Assembly (NCBI GenBank): GCA_016195405.1
Contig: JACPZP010000179.1
Span: 1-64,000, forward strand
Reading direction: 5' to 3'
Source: Planctomycetota bacterium
GTDB lineage: Bacteria; Planctomycetota; Planctomycetia; Gemmatales; Gemmataceae
DNA: 64,000 nucleotides
Positions 1-8,698 of the stretch are shown piece by piece. The notes under the pieces are model-generated. The model was given only the letters and a program-made list of their open reading frames with translations. It did no database searches and was not told where the DNA came from. The number at the start of each line of letters is the position of its first letter. Within the stretch, counting starts at the first letter, position 1. The translations under genes were made by a program, and so were the position numbers.

Positions 1-106
1 CTTCGTCCACGTCCCACAAGCTCGCCCCACCCAGATTGGTGAGGAAGAGAAATGCCGCCGCCGCGAGCAACAGCGGATAATGAACAAATCGAGAATGAAT
101 CGACAT
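1..106 (-). CDS. Glycosyltransferase family 39 (ArnT/PMT-like), N-terminal fragment
   Basis: The first 35 codons of a minus-strand gene run off the left edge, starting at an ATG at 106. The peptide opens with a short basic stretch, a hydrophobic Ala/Leu-rich segment and then the motif NLGGASLWDVDE. An acidic LWD.DE pair just after the first membrane helix is typical of undecaprenyl- or dolichyl-phosphate-sugar-dependent membrane glycosyltransferases of the ArnT/PMT class, where the Asp takes part in catalysis. The gene diverges from the sugar kinase that starts at 218. The call rests on this single motif. Confidence 0.6.
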   Translation of the reverse strand, partial: MSIHSRFVHYPLLLAAAAFLFLTNLGGASLWDVDE

Positions 107-217
107 ACAAAGGCCGTCCGTAGACGATAGGCATCCGTGCCGCCGCATTATAAAACAACGCCGAAACCTGACGAGTCCAGTTATCCAGCGTATTTACCCA
201 AAATTAGCAGATACCCC

Positions 218-1234
218 ATGGCATCACCATTGTTCATCGGGCTCGACGTCGGCGGCACGGCCATGAAAGCCGGCGTCGCGGATGATGCCGGACGGCCTCT
301 TGGCTCGGTGAGCCTGCCGACGGAAGCTTTTCGCGGCCAAGAATTCGGCCTGGAACGGATGTGCGAAACAATCCGCCAAGCCGCCGCCGCCGCTAGCGTG
401 CGAATGGATCAGATTGCCGCCATCGGCGTGGCCACGCCGGGCACTATGGACATTCCCGCGGGCGTCATTCTCGATCCGCCCAACCTGAAGCCTTGGCAGA
501 ACGTCCCCGTGCGCGATCACGTCCACAAAGTTTTTGGGTTGCCCACGGCTTTTCAGAACGACGCCAACGCGGCCGCGTATGGCGAATTCTGGGCAGGCGC
601 CGGTAAGACGGCCCACAGCCTGGTGATGTTCACACTCGGAACCGGCGTCGGCGGCGGCATCATCATCGGTGACCTGGTTATCGAAGGCGAACACAGCCAC
701 GGCGCCGAACTTGGCCACGTGAGGATTGAACTGACCAATCCCCGCCAGTGCGGCTGCGGGCGCTGGGGATGTCTCGAAGCATACGCGAGCGCCACGGCCG
801 TCGTCAAACGGGCGCGTGAGGCGCTTGCGCAACCGGGAGCGCGCTCAACCTTGTCGCTGGCATTGACCCGCACCGGCGGCATGTCGGCGCGCGATGTCTT
901 TGAGGCCGCGGCCCAGGGCGACGGCTTGGCGGACAAGATCGTGGAAGATACAGCCTTTTATCTCGCAGTCGCCGCCACCAACATGCTGCACACGATCGAT
1001 CCGGACATCGTGGTTTTCGGAGGCGGTATGATAGCAGCTGGCGAGGGTTTTCTCAATCGAATACGCGGGCACGTTCGCCGGCTGGCATTCCCGGTTCCAG
1101 CTGCAAGGGCGAAGATTTGTTATGCGCAGCTGGGAAGCGACGCCGGATTTATTGGCGCGGCGGGCTGTGCACGTCAGCTGTGGCGAGGAAAAGCGGCTTT
1201 CGATGGCGGCGCGTCAAATATAACGACATTTTAA
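218..1234 (+). CDS. ROK family sugar kinase (glucokinase-like)
   Basis: Cytoplasmic kinase of the ROK superfamily, which phosphorylates glucose or a related hexose with ATP. The start is set at the ATG at 218, because the protein then opens with the phosphate-binding motif IGLDVGGTAMKAGV; upstream in-frame codons give an unlikely Ser/Pro-rich tail. Further motifs are the FQNDANAAA substrate loop, LGTGVGGGIII, and the ROK zinc motif CGCGRWGCLEAY with its preceding GHVRIE. At 338 residues it has the normal family length, and there is no N-terminal HTH, so it is an enzyme and not a ROK repressor. The exact sugar cannot be told from sequence. Confidence 0.9.
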   Translation: MASPLFIGLDVGGTAMKAGVADDAGRPLGSVSLPTEAFRGQEFGLERMCETIRQAAAAASVRMDQIAAIGVATPGTMDIPAGVILDPPNLKPWQNVPVRDHVHKVFGLPTAFQNDANAAAYGEFWAGAGKTAHSLVMFTLGTGVGGGIIIGDLVIEGEHSHGAELGHVRIELTNPRQCGCGRWGCLEAYASATAVVKRAREALAQPGARSTLSLALTRTGGMSARDVFEAAAQGDGLADKIVEDTAFYLAVAATNMLHTIDPDIVVFGGGMIAAGEGFLNRIRGHVRRLAFPVPAARAKICYAQLGSDAGFIGAAGCARQLWRGKAAFDGGASNITTF

Positions 1235-1651
1235 TATTCCTTCGCTCCAAGAGCGTAAAGTCAGGAAATATAGGCATTTCGAGCTAGATCGTCCGATTGG
1301 ACGAGAGGACATTTGCGTCCTTTATTTGGTTTTTGCAGAAACCTCATTTCGTCGCCATTTTCAAGTCGTTTCTTCGGAGCCAAGAGTCATGCCAAAGGCG
1401 TGGGAAAAATATCCAAATTGCAGTTGTAGTCCTTGACGGTTGATAATTAGGCGGTTACGATTACGGGGAAGAGGAGCCTTCGTCGCGCCTGGAGTCCATG
1501 CTTACTCCCAGCCGCAGAAACATGGTCCGACCGCCGAGACTCTTATCGGGTTCCTAGCAGGGGAAGTGGATCTTCACCGGCGTGCTCAAACTGACACGTA
1601 GGACCCGCTCACCAGGATTTGGTCTCTTGATTCCAAGAAGGATAGGCGGCG
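1235..1651. other. Intergenic leader region before csrA
   Basis: About 417 bases without a credible gene. It contains a sigma-70-like promoter (1433-1461) and, after it, roughly 180 bases of probable untranslated csrA leader. No tRNA or known riboswitch was recognised. Confidence 0.6.
1433..1461 (+). promoter_or_regulatory. Sigma-70-type promoter for csrA
   Basis: TTGACG at 1433-1438 and TACGAT at 1456-1461, separated by 17 bases. The same -35 hexamer, the same spacing and a similar -10 hexamer occur before the hydrolase gene at 3563. Transcription would begin near 1468, giving a leader of about 180 nt. Confidence 0.55.
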
Positions 1652-1864
1652 ATGTTAGTGCTTTCCAGAAAGAAGAACGAGAGTATCGTCATCAACAATG
1701 ACATCACCGTCACCGTGGTTGAAATCCGCGGCGACAAGGTGAGGCTCGGGATCGTCGCGCCCAAGGAAGTTCCGGTGCACCGCCAGGAAGTCTTCGAAGC
1801 CATCCACGGCAAGCCCGGCGCCGAACCCGCCCCCGCCACTGTGGTCGTCAAGCCCGCCCCGTGA
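1652..1864 (+). CDS. csrA: Carbon storage regulator CsrA
   Basis: RNA-binding translational regulator that dimerises and binds GGA motifs in hairpin loops near ribosome-binding sites. The sequence matches the family from its first residue: MLVLSRKKNESIVI, then ITVTVVEIRGDKVRLGI and APKEVPVHRQEV, which carries the conserved RNA-contacting VHR.E segment. It has 70 residues with a short Pro/Ala-rich C-terminal extension. A purine-rich ribosome site (AGAAGGAT) lies upstream. It is monocistronic: a promoter and long leader precede it and a strong hairpin terminator follows within 20 bases. A possible CsrA target in this window is the larC leader at 61291-61310. Confidence 0.97.
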   Translation: MLVLSRKKNESIVINNDITVTVVEIRGDKVRLGIVAPKEVPVHRQEVFEAIHGKPGAEPAPATVVVKPAP

Positions 1865-1882
1865 TCTCTCGCTGTGAAACGC

Positions 1883-1927
1883 AACCCTCCCGATGTGCGC
1901 TAGCGCGTCGTTGGAGGGTTTTTTATT
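1883..1927 (+). terminator. Rho-independent terminator of csrA, shared with the convergent gene
   Basis: An 8-bp perfect stem AACCCTCC/GGAGGGTT (1883-1890, 1913-1920) with further inner pairing is followed by a T-run at 1919-1924. The stop codon of the convergent gene (1923-1925) lies inside the T-run. Confidence 0.85.
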
Positions 1928-2807
1928 TGCCAAACACTATGGAGAAGCGCAGCAGCAGTCTTCGACTGCACCACATTCGCCAAGCGACACCAACCGCCAC
2001 AAGGCCCGCCGGTACGCCAACGATCCAGTGCCACCATCGCTTGGGAGGAACATCCCAGCACTGGAGGCGCACTTTTCCGTTCACTTCACATTCGGTGATG
2101 AGCTTACGTCCGTCCTCGGTGAGCAAAGGAGTGGTGTTCATTTTTCCGGGTAGAACCATATGCCAGAATTCCTGGGCATCCTCCAGGTCAACGAGGGTTA
2201 TTCGAGTTTGATTTCGCTCAGAAGAGGCGACCGGAAGGAAGTCGAGCAACTGTTCCAGCCACGTTTGTTCTCTTTTGGTGGTTTGGCTGGTCACCATAAA
2301 ACAGAGGTTGTCGGTCGTGGACTCTCCGGAAACAACATGCTTACCGTCAAATGGCATTTTTCCGTTGATGACTACCAACTCTCCTTCAGAGGGCCAATGA
2401 AGGCCCGTTGCGTTCGGGAAATTCAAGGTCCATTCGCTACCACTTTCGAAGGAAACATAATCATGGCGTCCGGTGTCGTCGTTGGCCTGTAGAAGACCCT
2501 TTCCTACGAATGCGCTATGGTGGTATCGAGGTCTGTCGTGCAGATGTGAACTGCGCACCTGGCCATCATCGAGCGATCGGAACTCAATACCCGGCAGCCC
2601 GAGCTCCGCCGAGTCATAAAACACGAGCACAACTGGATTCTTTTGGACTAGTAGCCTTAGCCATGCACTGTTGTGGATATCCACAGTCCAATTCGCTCGC
2701 GGCGGCAGAAAGAGGAAAAGACATACGCCGACCAGTCCCAAAAAGCCAGCGAAAAGCGCCCAGCCGAGCCAGCGATATGACAGCGGGAAATAGAAAACAC
2801 GCCGCAT
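1923..2807 (-). CDS. Hypothetical protein with N- and C-terminal membrane helices
   Basis: A 294-residue protein of unknown function. It has a hydrophobic helix at about residues 12-35 (WLGWALFAGFLGLVGVCLFL), a long soluble middle domain, and a second helix near residue 260 (WHWIVGVPAGLVAVGVAW) followed by a basic tail. This suggests a bitopic or hairpin-anchored membrane protein with most of its mass on one side. No catalytic motif was seen. It lies just downstream of selC and converges on csrA, its stop codon sitting in the csrA terminator. Confidence 0.65.
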   Translation of the reverse strand: MRRVFYFPLSYRWLGWALFAGFLGLVGVCLFLFLPPRANWTVDIHNSAWLRLLVQKNPVVLVFYDSAELGLPGIEFRSLDDGQVRSSHLHDRPRYHHSAFVGKGLLQANDDTGRHDYVSFESGSEWTLNFPNATGLHWPSEGELVVINGKMPFDGKHVVSGESTTDNLCFMVTSQTTKREQTWLEQLLDFLPVASSERNQTRITLVDLEDAQEFWHMVLPGKMNTTPLLTEDGRKLITECEVNGKVRLQCWDVPPKRWWHWIVGVPAGLVAVGVAWRMWCSRRLLLRFSIVFGK

Positions 2808-2829
2808 TGGACATAGTCAAGAAGAGAAG

Positions 2830-2924
2830 CGGGAGTGTATGGGAATCGAACCCACTGCGAGCTTTGTTCAAACCCGCCACTGGTTTTGAAGACCAGGGCC
2901 CCCACCAGAGGTGCAAACACTCCC
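2830..2924 (-). tRNA. selC: tRNA-Sec (anticodon UCA)
   Basis: Read on the minus strand this is a 95-nt tRNA with the selenocysteine architecture: an 8-bp acceptor stem (GGGAGTGT with ACACTCCC), anticodon stem CTGGT/ACCAG closing the loop CTTCAAA with anticodon UCA at 2887-2889, a long extra arm of about 22 nt, a 5-bp T stem around TTCGATT, and discriminator G73. CCA is not encoded. The 8+5 bp acceptor/T helix and the UCA anticodon separate it from tRNA-Ser. It would insert selenocysteine at UGA with SelA, SelB and SelD, none of which is encoded in this window. Confidence 0.95.
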
Positions 2925-2949
2925 GAAAATAAACGTTCTGCTCACCACA

Positions 2950-2972
2950 GGTCCCGCTCGGCTCGCGGGACC
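2950..2972. repeat. Hairpin element GGTCCCGC-loop-GCGGGACC
   Basis: Perfect 8-bp stem with the seven-base loop TCGGCTC, placed 3 bases after the ndk stop codon. There is no T-run, so it would be an RNA-processing or stabilising hairpin and not a classical terminator. A copy with a compensated base pair and an identical loop lies at 44423-44445. Confidence 0.6.
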
Positions 2973-2975
2973 TAA

Positions 2976-3422
2976 TTATCCGATCCACTCCGCGTCCACC
3001 GAAATGTAGGATACCAACTCGTCCGGGCGGAACCACAGAGCGATCTCCAACTTGGCGTTGTCGGGGCTGTCGCTGCCGTGGACCAGGTTGTTCTGCACGC
3101 TGAGCGCGAAGTCGCCGCGGATGGTGGCGGGCGCGGCCTTCGTGCCGTCGGTGACGCCCATCATCGCGCGAGCGACGGCGACCGCTTCGCGGCCTTCCCA
3201 GACCATGGCCACGGTCGGTCCGCTCGTAAGAAAATCGAGCAGAGAATCGTAGAACGGCTTGCCTTTATGGACGGCGTAGTGCTTTTCCGCCAGGTCGCGG
3301 CTCGGCTTCACGAGCTTCAGGCCAGCCAAGCGCAGGCCCTTGTGCTCGAAGCGGCCGATGATCTCACCAAGAAGGCGGCGCTGCACGCCGTCGGGTTTGA
3401 GAAGGATCAACGTTTGCTGCAT
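2976..3422 (-). CDS. ndk: Nucleoside diphosphate kinase
   Basis: Transfers the gamma phosphate from ATP to nucleoside diphosphates through a phosphohistidine. The chosen ATG at 3422 gives 148 residues opening with MQQTLILLKPDGVQR, the usual NDK N-terminus; an in-frame ATG further upstream would add 17 atypical residues. The active-site segment NLVHGSDSPDNA contains the catalytic His near residue 117, and the RxMMGVTDG and GTIRGDF-like (ATIRGDF) nucleotide-binding motifs are present. It stands alone between the divergent hydrolase and selC, with a hairpin directly after its stop. Confidence 0.95.
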   Translation of the reverse strand: MQQTLILLKPDGVQRRLLGEIIGRFEHKGLRLAGLKLVKPSRDLAEKHYAVHKGKPFYDSLLDFLTSGPTVAMVWEGREAVAVARAMMGVTDGTKAAPATIRGDFALSVQNNLVHGSDSPDNAKLEIALWFRPDELVSYISVDAEWIG

Positions 3423-3496
3423 AGAAAAGGCTCCAGTGAAGTTTGTCTTCCAAACCATCTTACGGCAAGCCAAGGCGAGCGGCGTGACGTAAGCGC

Positions 3497-3525
3497 TTGA
3501 CGGCTGTGCTTGCGTGCCTTACGCT
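3497..3525 (+). promoter_or_regulatory. Sigma-70-type promoter of the hydrolase gene
   Basis: TTGACG at 3497-3502, a 17-base spacer, and TACGCT at 3520-3525. The layout is the same as in the csrA promoter. The start codon follows about 38 bases later with an AAGGAG ribosome site. Confidence 0.5.
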
Positions 3526-3562
3526 GGGCGAGCATCACCTTTGAATTCAAGGAGCATTCGAC

Positions 3563-5695
3563 ATGATACGCATCGTACTGGCACTCATTACCGCCGTGTT
3601 GCTTTTCCAAGGCGAGGCGACTGCACAGACGAAGACGCCGATCGATAGGCGGATTCGAATTGTTAAGGACTACAATGGCGATTTTCCGTGGGCGGCGCCG
3701 GATTCGAAGGAGTCGTGGAGTGTGCGCCGCCGCAAGGTTCGCGAGCAAGTCCTGGTCGCCACCGGGCTTTGGCCCATGCCGGAGAAGATTCCGCTAGAGC
3801 CGACCATCCACGGCAAGATCGAGCGCGACGGCTACACGATCGAGAAGGTCTATTTCGCCAGCCTGCCCGGCCATTACGTCTGCGGCAACCTGTACAGGCC
3901 CAAAGCGAGCGCGGACCGTAAGCTCCCTGATAAGATGCCGGCCGTACTGTGCCCGCACGGCCACTGGGAAAACGGCCGGCTCTATGAGGCCAAAGACAAG
4001 GAAATCGAGATCCAGATGAAGCAAGGAGCGGAACAGACTCGCGAGGGAGCGCAATATCCTTTGCAAGCGCGCTGCGCCCAACTCGCGCGGATGGGTTGCG
4101 TGGTGTTCTTTTACGACATGGTCGGTGTCGCCGATAGTCAGCAGATTCCGCATCCGCGTCCGGGTAAGAACCTGCACCTTCTCCAGGATTTCTTGAGCGT
4201 CGACGCGGAGTTGCATTCGCAAAACTTCATGGGGCTGCAAACCTTCAACAGCACCCGCGCCTTGGATTTTCTGCTGAGCCTGCCTGAAGTTGATCCGGCG
4301 CGCGTTGGCGTCACCGGGGCGTCGGGAGGCGGCACGCAGACTTTCATTCTGTGCGCCATCGACGATCGTCCCGCGGCGGAGTTCCCGGCCGTCATGGTGT
4401 CGACGGCGATGCAGGGCGGCTGTATCTGCGAGAATTGCTCGTACTTGCGGGTCGGCACCGGCAACATTGAGCTGGCCGGCTTGTTCGCGCCGCGGCCACT
4501 CGGCATGAGCGCCGCCAACGACTGGACCAAGGACATCGAACGCGACGGACTGCCGCAGCTCAAGGTCCTTTACAAGATGCTTGGCGCTCCGGACAACGTG
4601 ATGGCCAAGGCATACCTTCAGTTCGGGCACAACTACAACCAGGTAAGCCGCGAGCTGATGTACAATTTCTTCAACAAGCACCTCAAGCTGGGGGAGAAGG
4701 AGCCGGTCAAAGAACAACCGTTTGTGCCGGTGCCGCCTCAAGAGCTGCGCGTCTTCGACGAAAAGCATCCCCTGCCCAAAGACGCCATCGACGCCAACGG
4801 AGTGCGCAAGTGGTGGACGAACCAGTCGGAGCGTCAACTGAAAGCGCTGATGCCGATAGATAAGCAGGGCCTGGAAGCGTTCCGAGAAAAAATCGGCACG
4901 GCACTGCGGGTGATGATCGCTGACGAATTGCCCAGCGCGAAGGACATCACCGTGAGCGATCGCGTCTCCAAAGGAACCCTGGACCGGGCCACCTACAACA
5001 TCCGCTGGCTGAGCCGCAAAGGCGAAGGAGAGGCTGTTCGCTGCTGGAACGTCTTTTCCCGGAAGGCGAATGCCAAGGAATCCGTGGTCATCTGGGTGCA
5101 TCCCGACGGGACCGACAGCCTATTGCAAGCGGGGAAATGGGCGCCGGCAGCCGACAAGATCCTTGACAGCGGCTCGGACATTCTCGGCGTCGAGGTGTTT
5201 CGCACCGGCGCCCAGGCCGATGAGAAACGGCCGCCTATCAATAAGGATTTCGCGGGCTACACCTTCGGGTACAATCGTCCCCTCGTCGCGGAGAGAGTTC
5301 ACGACATTCTGACAGCGATCAGCCATGCGCAGGCGCGGGGCTACAAGAAGATCGATCTGGTGGGATTCGAAAAAGCGGGTCCATGGGTGATGCTGGCCCG
5401 CGCACTCGCAGGCAACGCCGTGGGTAGAACCGCGGCGGACTTGAGCGAATTCAATTTCGAACAGGTCAAGAGCATGGACGACGACATGATGCTGCCGGGC
5501 GCCTTGAATTACGGCGGCATGTTGACGCTCGCCGGCTTGTGCGCTCCGGGCGAGCTGTATCTGCACAATGCGAAAGGCACCGGTTCGGCCCAGTTCCTAG
5601 ACGGGGCTTACGAGACCGCCGGGAAGAAGGATCAGCTGCGCCGCTCGGAGACCAAGAGCAGCGCAGAAGACGTGGCAACTTGGTTGTTGCGCTAA
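3563..5695 (+). CDS. Secreted alpha/beta hydrolase (acetyl-xylan-esterase / dienelactone-hydrolase-like)
   Basis: A 710-residue exported hydrolase. Residues 1-22 form a signal peptide ending in ATAQ. The first half is an alpha/beta-hydrolase domain: an oxyanion-type PHGHWENG segment near residue 133, YDMVG, and the nucleophile elbow [12 protein letters not shown] with Ser near residue 252. A plausible catalytic His lies in FGHNYN. The second half is a longer unassigned domain with another hydrolase-like topology. Large two-part hydrolases of this kind are common in planctomycetes and are thought to de-esterify polysaccharides; the substrate here is unknown. The TAA stop is inside a palindrome, and the sigma-54 activator starts 32 bases later. 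Confidence 0.8.
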   Translation: MIRIVLALITAVLLFQGEATAQTKTPIDRRIRIVKDYNGDFPWAAPDSKESWSVRRRKVREQVLVATGLWPMPEKIPLEPTIHGKIERDGYTIEKVYFASLPGHYVCGNLYRPKASADRKLPDKMPAVLCPHGHWENGRLYEAKDKEIEIQMKQGAEQTREGAQYPLQARCAQLARMGCVVFFYDMVGVADSQQIPHPRPGKNLHLLQDFLSVDAELHSQNFMGLQTFNSTRALDFLLSLPEVDPARVGVTGASGGGTQTFILCAIDDRPAAEFPAVMVSTAMQGGCICENCSYLRVGTGNIELAGLFAPRPLGMSAANDWTKDIERDGLPQLKVLYKMLGAPDNVMAKAYLQFGHNYNQVSRELMYNFFNKHLKLGEKEPVKEQPFVPVPPQELRVFDEKHPLPKDAIDANGVRKWWTNQSERQLKALMPIDKQGLEAFREKIGTALRVMIADELPSAKDITVSDRVSKGTLDRATYNIRWLSRKGEGEAVRCWNVFSRKANAKESVVIWVHPDGTDSLLQAGKWAPAADKILDSGSDILGVEVFRTGAQADEKRPPINKDFAGYTFGYNRPLVAERVHDILTAISHAQARGYKKIDLVGFEKAGPWVMLARALAGNAVGRTAADLSEFNFEQVKSMDDDMMLPGALNYGGMLTLAGLCAPGELYLHNAKGTGSAQFLDGAYETAGKKDQLRRSETKSSAEDVATWLLR

Positions 5696-5708
5696 CCCGC
5701 AAGCGGGT
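5689..5708. repeat. Palindromic element carrying the hydrolase stop codon
   Basis: GCGCTAACCCGCAAGCGGGT. The TAA at 5693-5695 terminates the hydrolase. Related elements lie at 16781, 45979 and 49167-49226. Confidence 0.7.
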
Positions 5709-5727
5709 GAGTCGGAGATCGCATTTC

Positions 5728-7707
5728 ATGTCGGCGCATTCGTGGCTCAAAGCCGTCGATTGTCAACTCTTGCAGACCAACGCCGAAAGCGATTCGGCGT
5801 CGCTGCGGCTGGTGCAGCGGCTGTTGGAAATTGCGCTGTTCAAGACCACGAGCGACGATTTGGCCAAAGGGCTTTTGGAGGAAATCGCCTCGGCGGTACG
5901 GGCCGATCAAGCCGGCATCTGGGAAGCGACGCCGGAATGGAAACCGCGATGGCAGTACCTGCGGCGCGGCGCCAAGGCCGACCTGCCGCCGCGCACGCTC
6001 TTAAGTGACATTCTCGACCGTCAAGCCGGCGTTGGCGTCGCGCCCGCGTCCGGGCAACCTGCATTCGCGGCCGCCTGCCTCAGTTTCACCGCGGATCGGC
6101 CTAACCGCCTGCTGCTTGTCAGCCGCCCGCGTGACGCGTTTGACCCGGTCGAGCTGGAGTACGCAGTAGCGGCAGGACACTACCTCGGTTTGGCCTTGGA
6201 GCGTGGCGGACTGCTCGATCAGGCCCGGGACAAAGAGGAACGCCTGCATGCCCTGGTTGAAATCAGCCGCCAGATGATCGAAGAACGCGAGACGGTGCCT
6301 CTTCTCGAACACATTGCCGCTCAATCGGCCAAGCTATTGCGTTGCGAGCGGGCCAGCATTTTTATTTGGGACCGCAGCCGCCAAGAACTTGTCGGCCGGC
6401 CCGCCCTGGGCATGCCCAGCGGCGAATTGCGGCTTCCCGAGAACACGGGCGTCGTCGGCAAGGTGGTGCAAACAGGGCAATATCAGATCGTCGACAACGT
6501 CCGCGACGACAAGACCTGGAGCGCCTCGACCGATCAAGCGACCGGCTTCGAGACGCGTAATCTTCTGTGCGTGCCGATGAACGACGCTTCCGGCCAACGT
6601 CTTGGGGCACTGGAGGTAATGAACAAGAACGGACCGTTCACGCCGGCTGACGTCGCCACGTTGGAAGCGCTCGCCGGCCAAACCGCGACATCCCTGGCCA
6701 ACGTCCGTGAGCGCGAGGCCTTGGTTCGCAGCCACAACGAACTGGAAGGCCAGGCCCGTCTGGCGGCTCGCATCGTCGGCGACAGCACCGCCGTCGTCGC
6801 CCTCCGCGCCACAGTGGAGCGTGTCGCCCGTACGGAGCTTCCCGTGCTGATCCTTGGTGAGAGCGGCACCGGCAAGGAAGTCGTCGCTCGGGCCCTCCAC
6901 TACGCCAGCACCCGCCAGCAAAACCCGTTCATACCTGTCAACTGCGCCGCCATCGCCGAGACGCTTCTAGAAAGCGAGCTGTTCGGCCACGAAAAGGGCG
7001 CGTTCACCGACGCCCACACCACGCGCGCCGGCAAGTTCGAAGCCGCCGTCGGCGGGACGCTGTTTCTCGACGAAATCGGCGACTTGAGCGCCGGCGGGCA
7101 GGCGAAGCTCTTGCGCGTCCTCGAGGACAAAATCGTGTACCGGGTCGGCGGCAGCCAGGCGATCCCTGTCGACACACGCATCGTCGCCGCCACCAACCGC
7201 AATCTCGGCGACTCGGTTCGGGCCGGCAAGTTCCGCGAGGATCTCTTCTATCGGCTCACGGTCGTCACGCTCGATTTGCCGCCGCTACGTGACCGGCGCG
7301 ACGACATCCCGGTCCTTGCAGAGCATTTCCTTCGGGTCTTTTGCAAGGATGCGGGCCGCAAAGCTCTCAAGATCACCGCCGAGGCGCGGCGCAGACTGGA
7401 GCAACACGAATGGCCCGGCAACGTCCGCGAGCTGCGCAATCTGCTCGAACGCATTGCGTATCTCTGCCAAGGAGACAAAGTGGAGGCGGTGGACCTCGCC
7501 TTTATCCTCCGACCCGGCAAAGATGAGGCCGTGCGGTTCACCGAGTTGAACCTTGCCGACGCCACGGACGCTTTTCAGCGCGAACACATCCAACAGGCCA
7601 TCGAGCGCACCCGAGGCCACATGGGCGACGCTGCCAAACTTCTGGGCCTGCATCGCCCGAATCTCTATCGCAAAATGAAAATGCTCGGAATGAATCCCAA
7701 AGAATGA
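5728..7707 (+). CDS. Sigma-54-dependent transcriptional activator, GAF-GAF-AAA-Fis
   Basis: A 659-residue enhancer-binding protein. Two GAF sensory domains (about residues 20-165 and 180-330) precede a AAA+ domain (about 350-575) with Walker A GESGTGKE, Walker [13 protein letters not shown] and the R-finger segment [10 protein letters not shown] Fis-type HTH (about 620-655, [16 protein letters not shown]) ends the protein. The sigma-54-contact loop reads GAFTDA, a natural variant of GAFTGA. There is no receiver domain, so a small ligand or redox signal acting on the GAF domains is more likely than phosphorylation. The start at 5728 has a GGAG site; the reading frame is open further upstream but overlaps the hydrolase. 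Confidence 0.93.
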   Translation: MSAHSWLKAVDCQLLQTNAESDSASLRLVQRLLEIALFKTTSDDLAKGLLEEIASAVRADQAGIWEATPEWKPRWQYLRRGAKADLPPRTLLSDILDRQAGVGVAPASGQPAFAAACLSFTADRPNRLLLVSRPRDAFDPVELEYAVAAGHYLGLALERGGLLDQARDKEERLHALVEISRQMIEERETVPLLEHIAAQSAKLLRCERASIFIWDRSRQELVGRPALGMPSGELRLPENTGVVGKVVQTGQYQIVDNVRDDKTWSASTDQATGFETRNLLCVPMNDASGQRLGALEVMNKNGPFTPADVATLEALAGQTATSLANVREREALVRSHNELEGQARLAARIVGDSTAVVALRATVERVARTELPVLILGESGTGKEVVARALHYASTRQQNPFIPVNCAAIAETLLESELFGHEKGAFTDAHTTRAGKFEAAVGGTLFLDEIGDLSAGGQAKLLRVLEDKIVYRVGGSQAIPVDTRIVAATNRNLGDSVRAGKFREDLFYRLTVVTLDLPPLRDRRDDIPVLAEHFLRVFCKDAGRKALKITAEARRRLEQHEWPGNVRELRNLLERIAYLCQGDKVEAVDLAFILRPGKDEAVRFTELNLADATDAFQREHIQQAIERTRGHMGDAAKLLGLHRPNLYRKMKMLGMNPKE

Positions 7708-7803
7708 CCTTGATTCCCCTCTGGCCGTGGGTTAATCGATCTTTCACCGGCTTCACGAACATTGCCAGCGTCAAACTGGCGAAGCGAGGCCGGGGAGGGA
7801 GGC

Positions 7804-8691
7804 ATGGAAAGGTCATTTCCCACACTCAGTAGTTCGCCCCACGGCCTCGCTCTCGCGATGCAGGACTTTTTCGGGCTGCCGGAGTTGGCCGGACGCGTCT
7901 CTACCGCGCACGGCCCGCACAACCCCGGTGAATTCGCCCAAAAGCTCTATGCATTCGAGGCCCTTCATCCTCCCACGCCCATCCGTCCCGAAGAAGAGCC
8001 GGAAGCGTATTCCCTTCAATGGTTTCTCAATATCGAAAATCAGCGCCACAGCAAACAGGGCCGCTGGATTCCGAAGCTTCTTGAATTCGCCAAGCACTCC
8101 GGAGAAACGCTGCTCGGCCTGGGACACGGCCTGGGCACCGATTGGGCGCAGTATGCCCGGCACGGGGCCAATGTGATTGTGTGCAGCCCGTCGCCCTCGC
8201 AGCTCGAGCTGGTGCGCCGCAATTTCGAAGTGCGCGATCTCATCGGACAATTCGTGAACGCCCAACCGCGCGCCTTGCCGCTCGATTCGTGCAGCGTCGA
8301 CGTGGCTTGTATTAGCAGCCTTTTTCACGGCATCGACGATCCGCGCGCGATGGTGGAAGAAGTATTCCGCGTGCTCAAGCCCGGTGGCAAAGTACTTGCA
8401 GCGGCCCCGGCACGCTACGACGTCGACTTTTGGTTCCGGACGATTTTTTGGTGGTTCCGCTTCGTGAGCAGCAAACCCGGAAGCGCCGCCCGCCCCGAGG
8501 AAACCTACTCGGGCCGGAAGCTGCGTCGCCTGTTCGGCCGCTTTGTCGAACATCGCATCCACAAGCGTCAGCTCCGCCGCTCGGAGGTCCCGCACGTTTG
8601 GCGCTGGGTCCATCTCAGCGTCCTTTCCCGCCTCATGGGCCGTGTTTTAGTGTTGAAAGCTTTCAAGCCACTCAAATCCGCGGCGGATTAA
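7804..8691 (+). CDS. Class I SAM-dependent methyltransferase
   Basis: A 295-residue Rossmann-fold methyltransferase. The ATG at 7804 has a strong GGGAGG site just upstream and is preferred over an in-frame ATG 14 codons earlier. The SAM-binding motif I is LLGLGHGLGTDWAQYA, motif II is NVIVCSPSPSQLELV, and the VLKPGGKVLAAAP segment is the usual post-motif III. Residues 1-90 form an N-terminal extension. The gene precedes a GT39 glycosyltransferase by 8 bases, so the two are probably one transcript; a lipid, quinone or glycan acceptor is possible but unproven. Confidence 0.85.
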   Translation: MERSFPTLSSSPHGLALAMQDFFGLPELAGRVSTAHGPHNPGEFAQKLYAFEALHPPTPIRPEEEPEAYSLQWFLNIENQRHSKQGRWIPKLLEFAKHSGETLLGLGHGLGTDWAQYARHGANVIVCSPSPSQLELVRRNFEVRDLIGQFVNAQPRALPLDSCSVDVACISSLFHGIDDPRAMVEEVFRVLKPGGKVLAAAPARYDVDFWFRTIFWWFRFVSSKPGSAARPEETYSGRKLRRLFGRFVEHRIHKRQLRRSEVPHVWRWVHLSVLSRLMGRVLVLKAFKPLKSAAD

Positions 8692-8698
8692 TCGCTCC

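Noticed and set aside
2830-2924. tRNA-Ser as the identity of the long-armed tRNA
   Set aside because: The anticodon is UCA in a CTTCAAA loop, and the acceptor stem has 8 base pairs; both fit tRNA-Sec and not tRNA-Ser (7 base pairs).
3794-5101. 435-codon open frame on the minus strand within the hydrolase gene
   Set aside because: It lies opposite a complete secreted hydrolase with signal peptide and nucleophile elbow, and its own translation has no recognisable motif.
5539-5727. N-terminal extension of the sigma-54 activator by 63 codons
   Set aside because: The extension lies wholly in the hydrolase gene in another frame, is Arg-rich without similarity to GAF proteins, and the ATG at 5728 has its own ribosome site.
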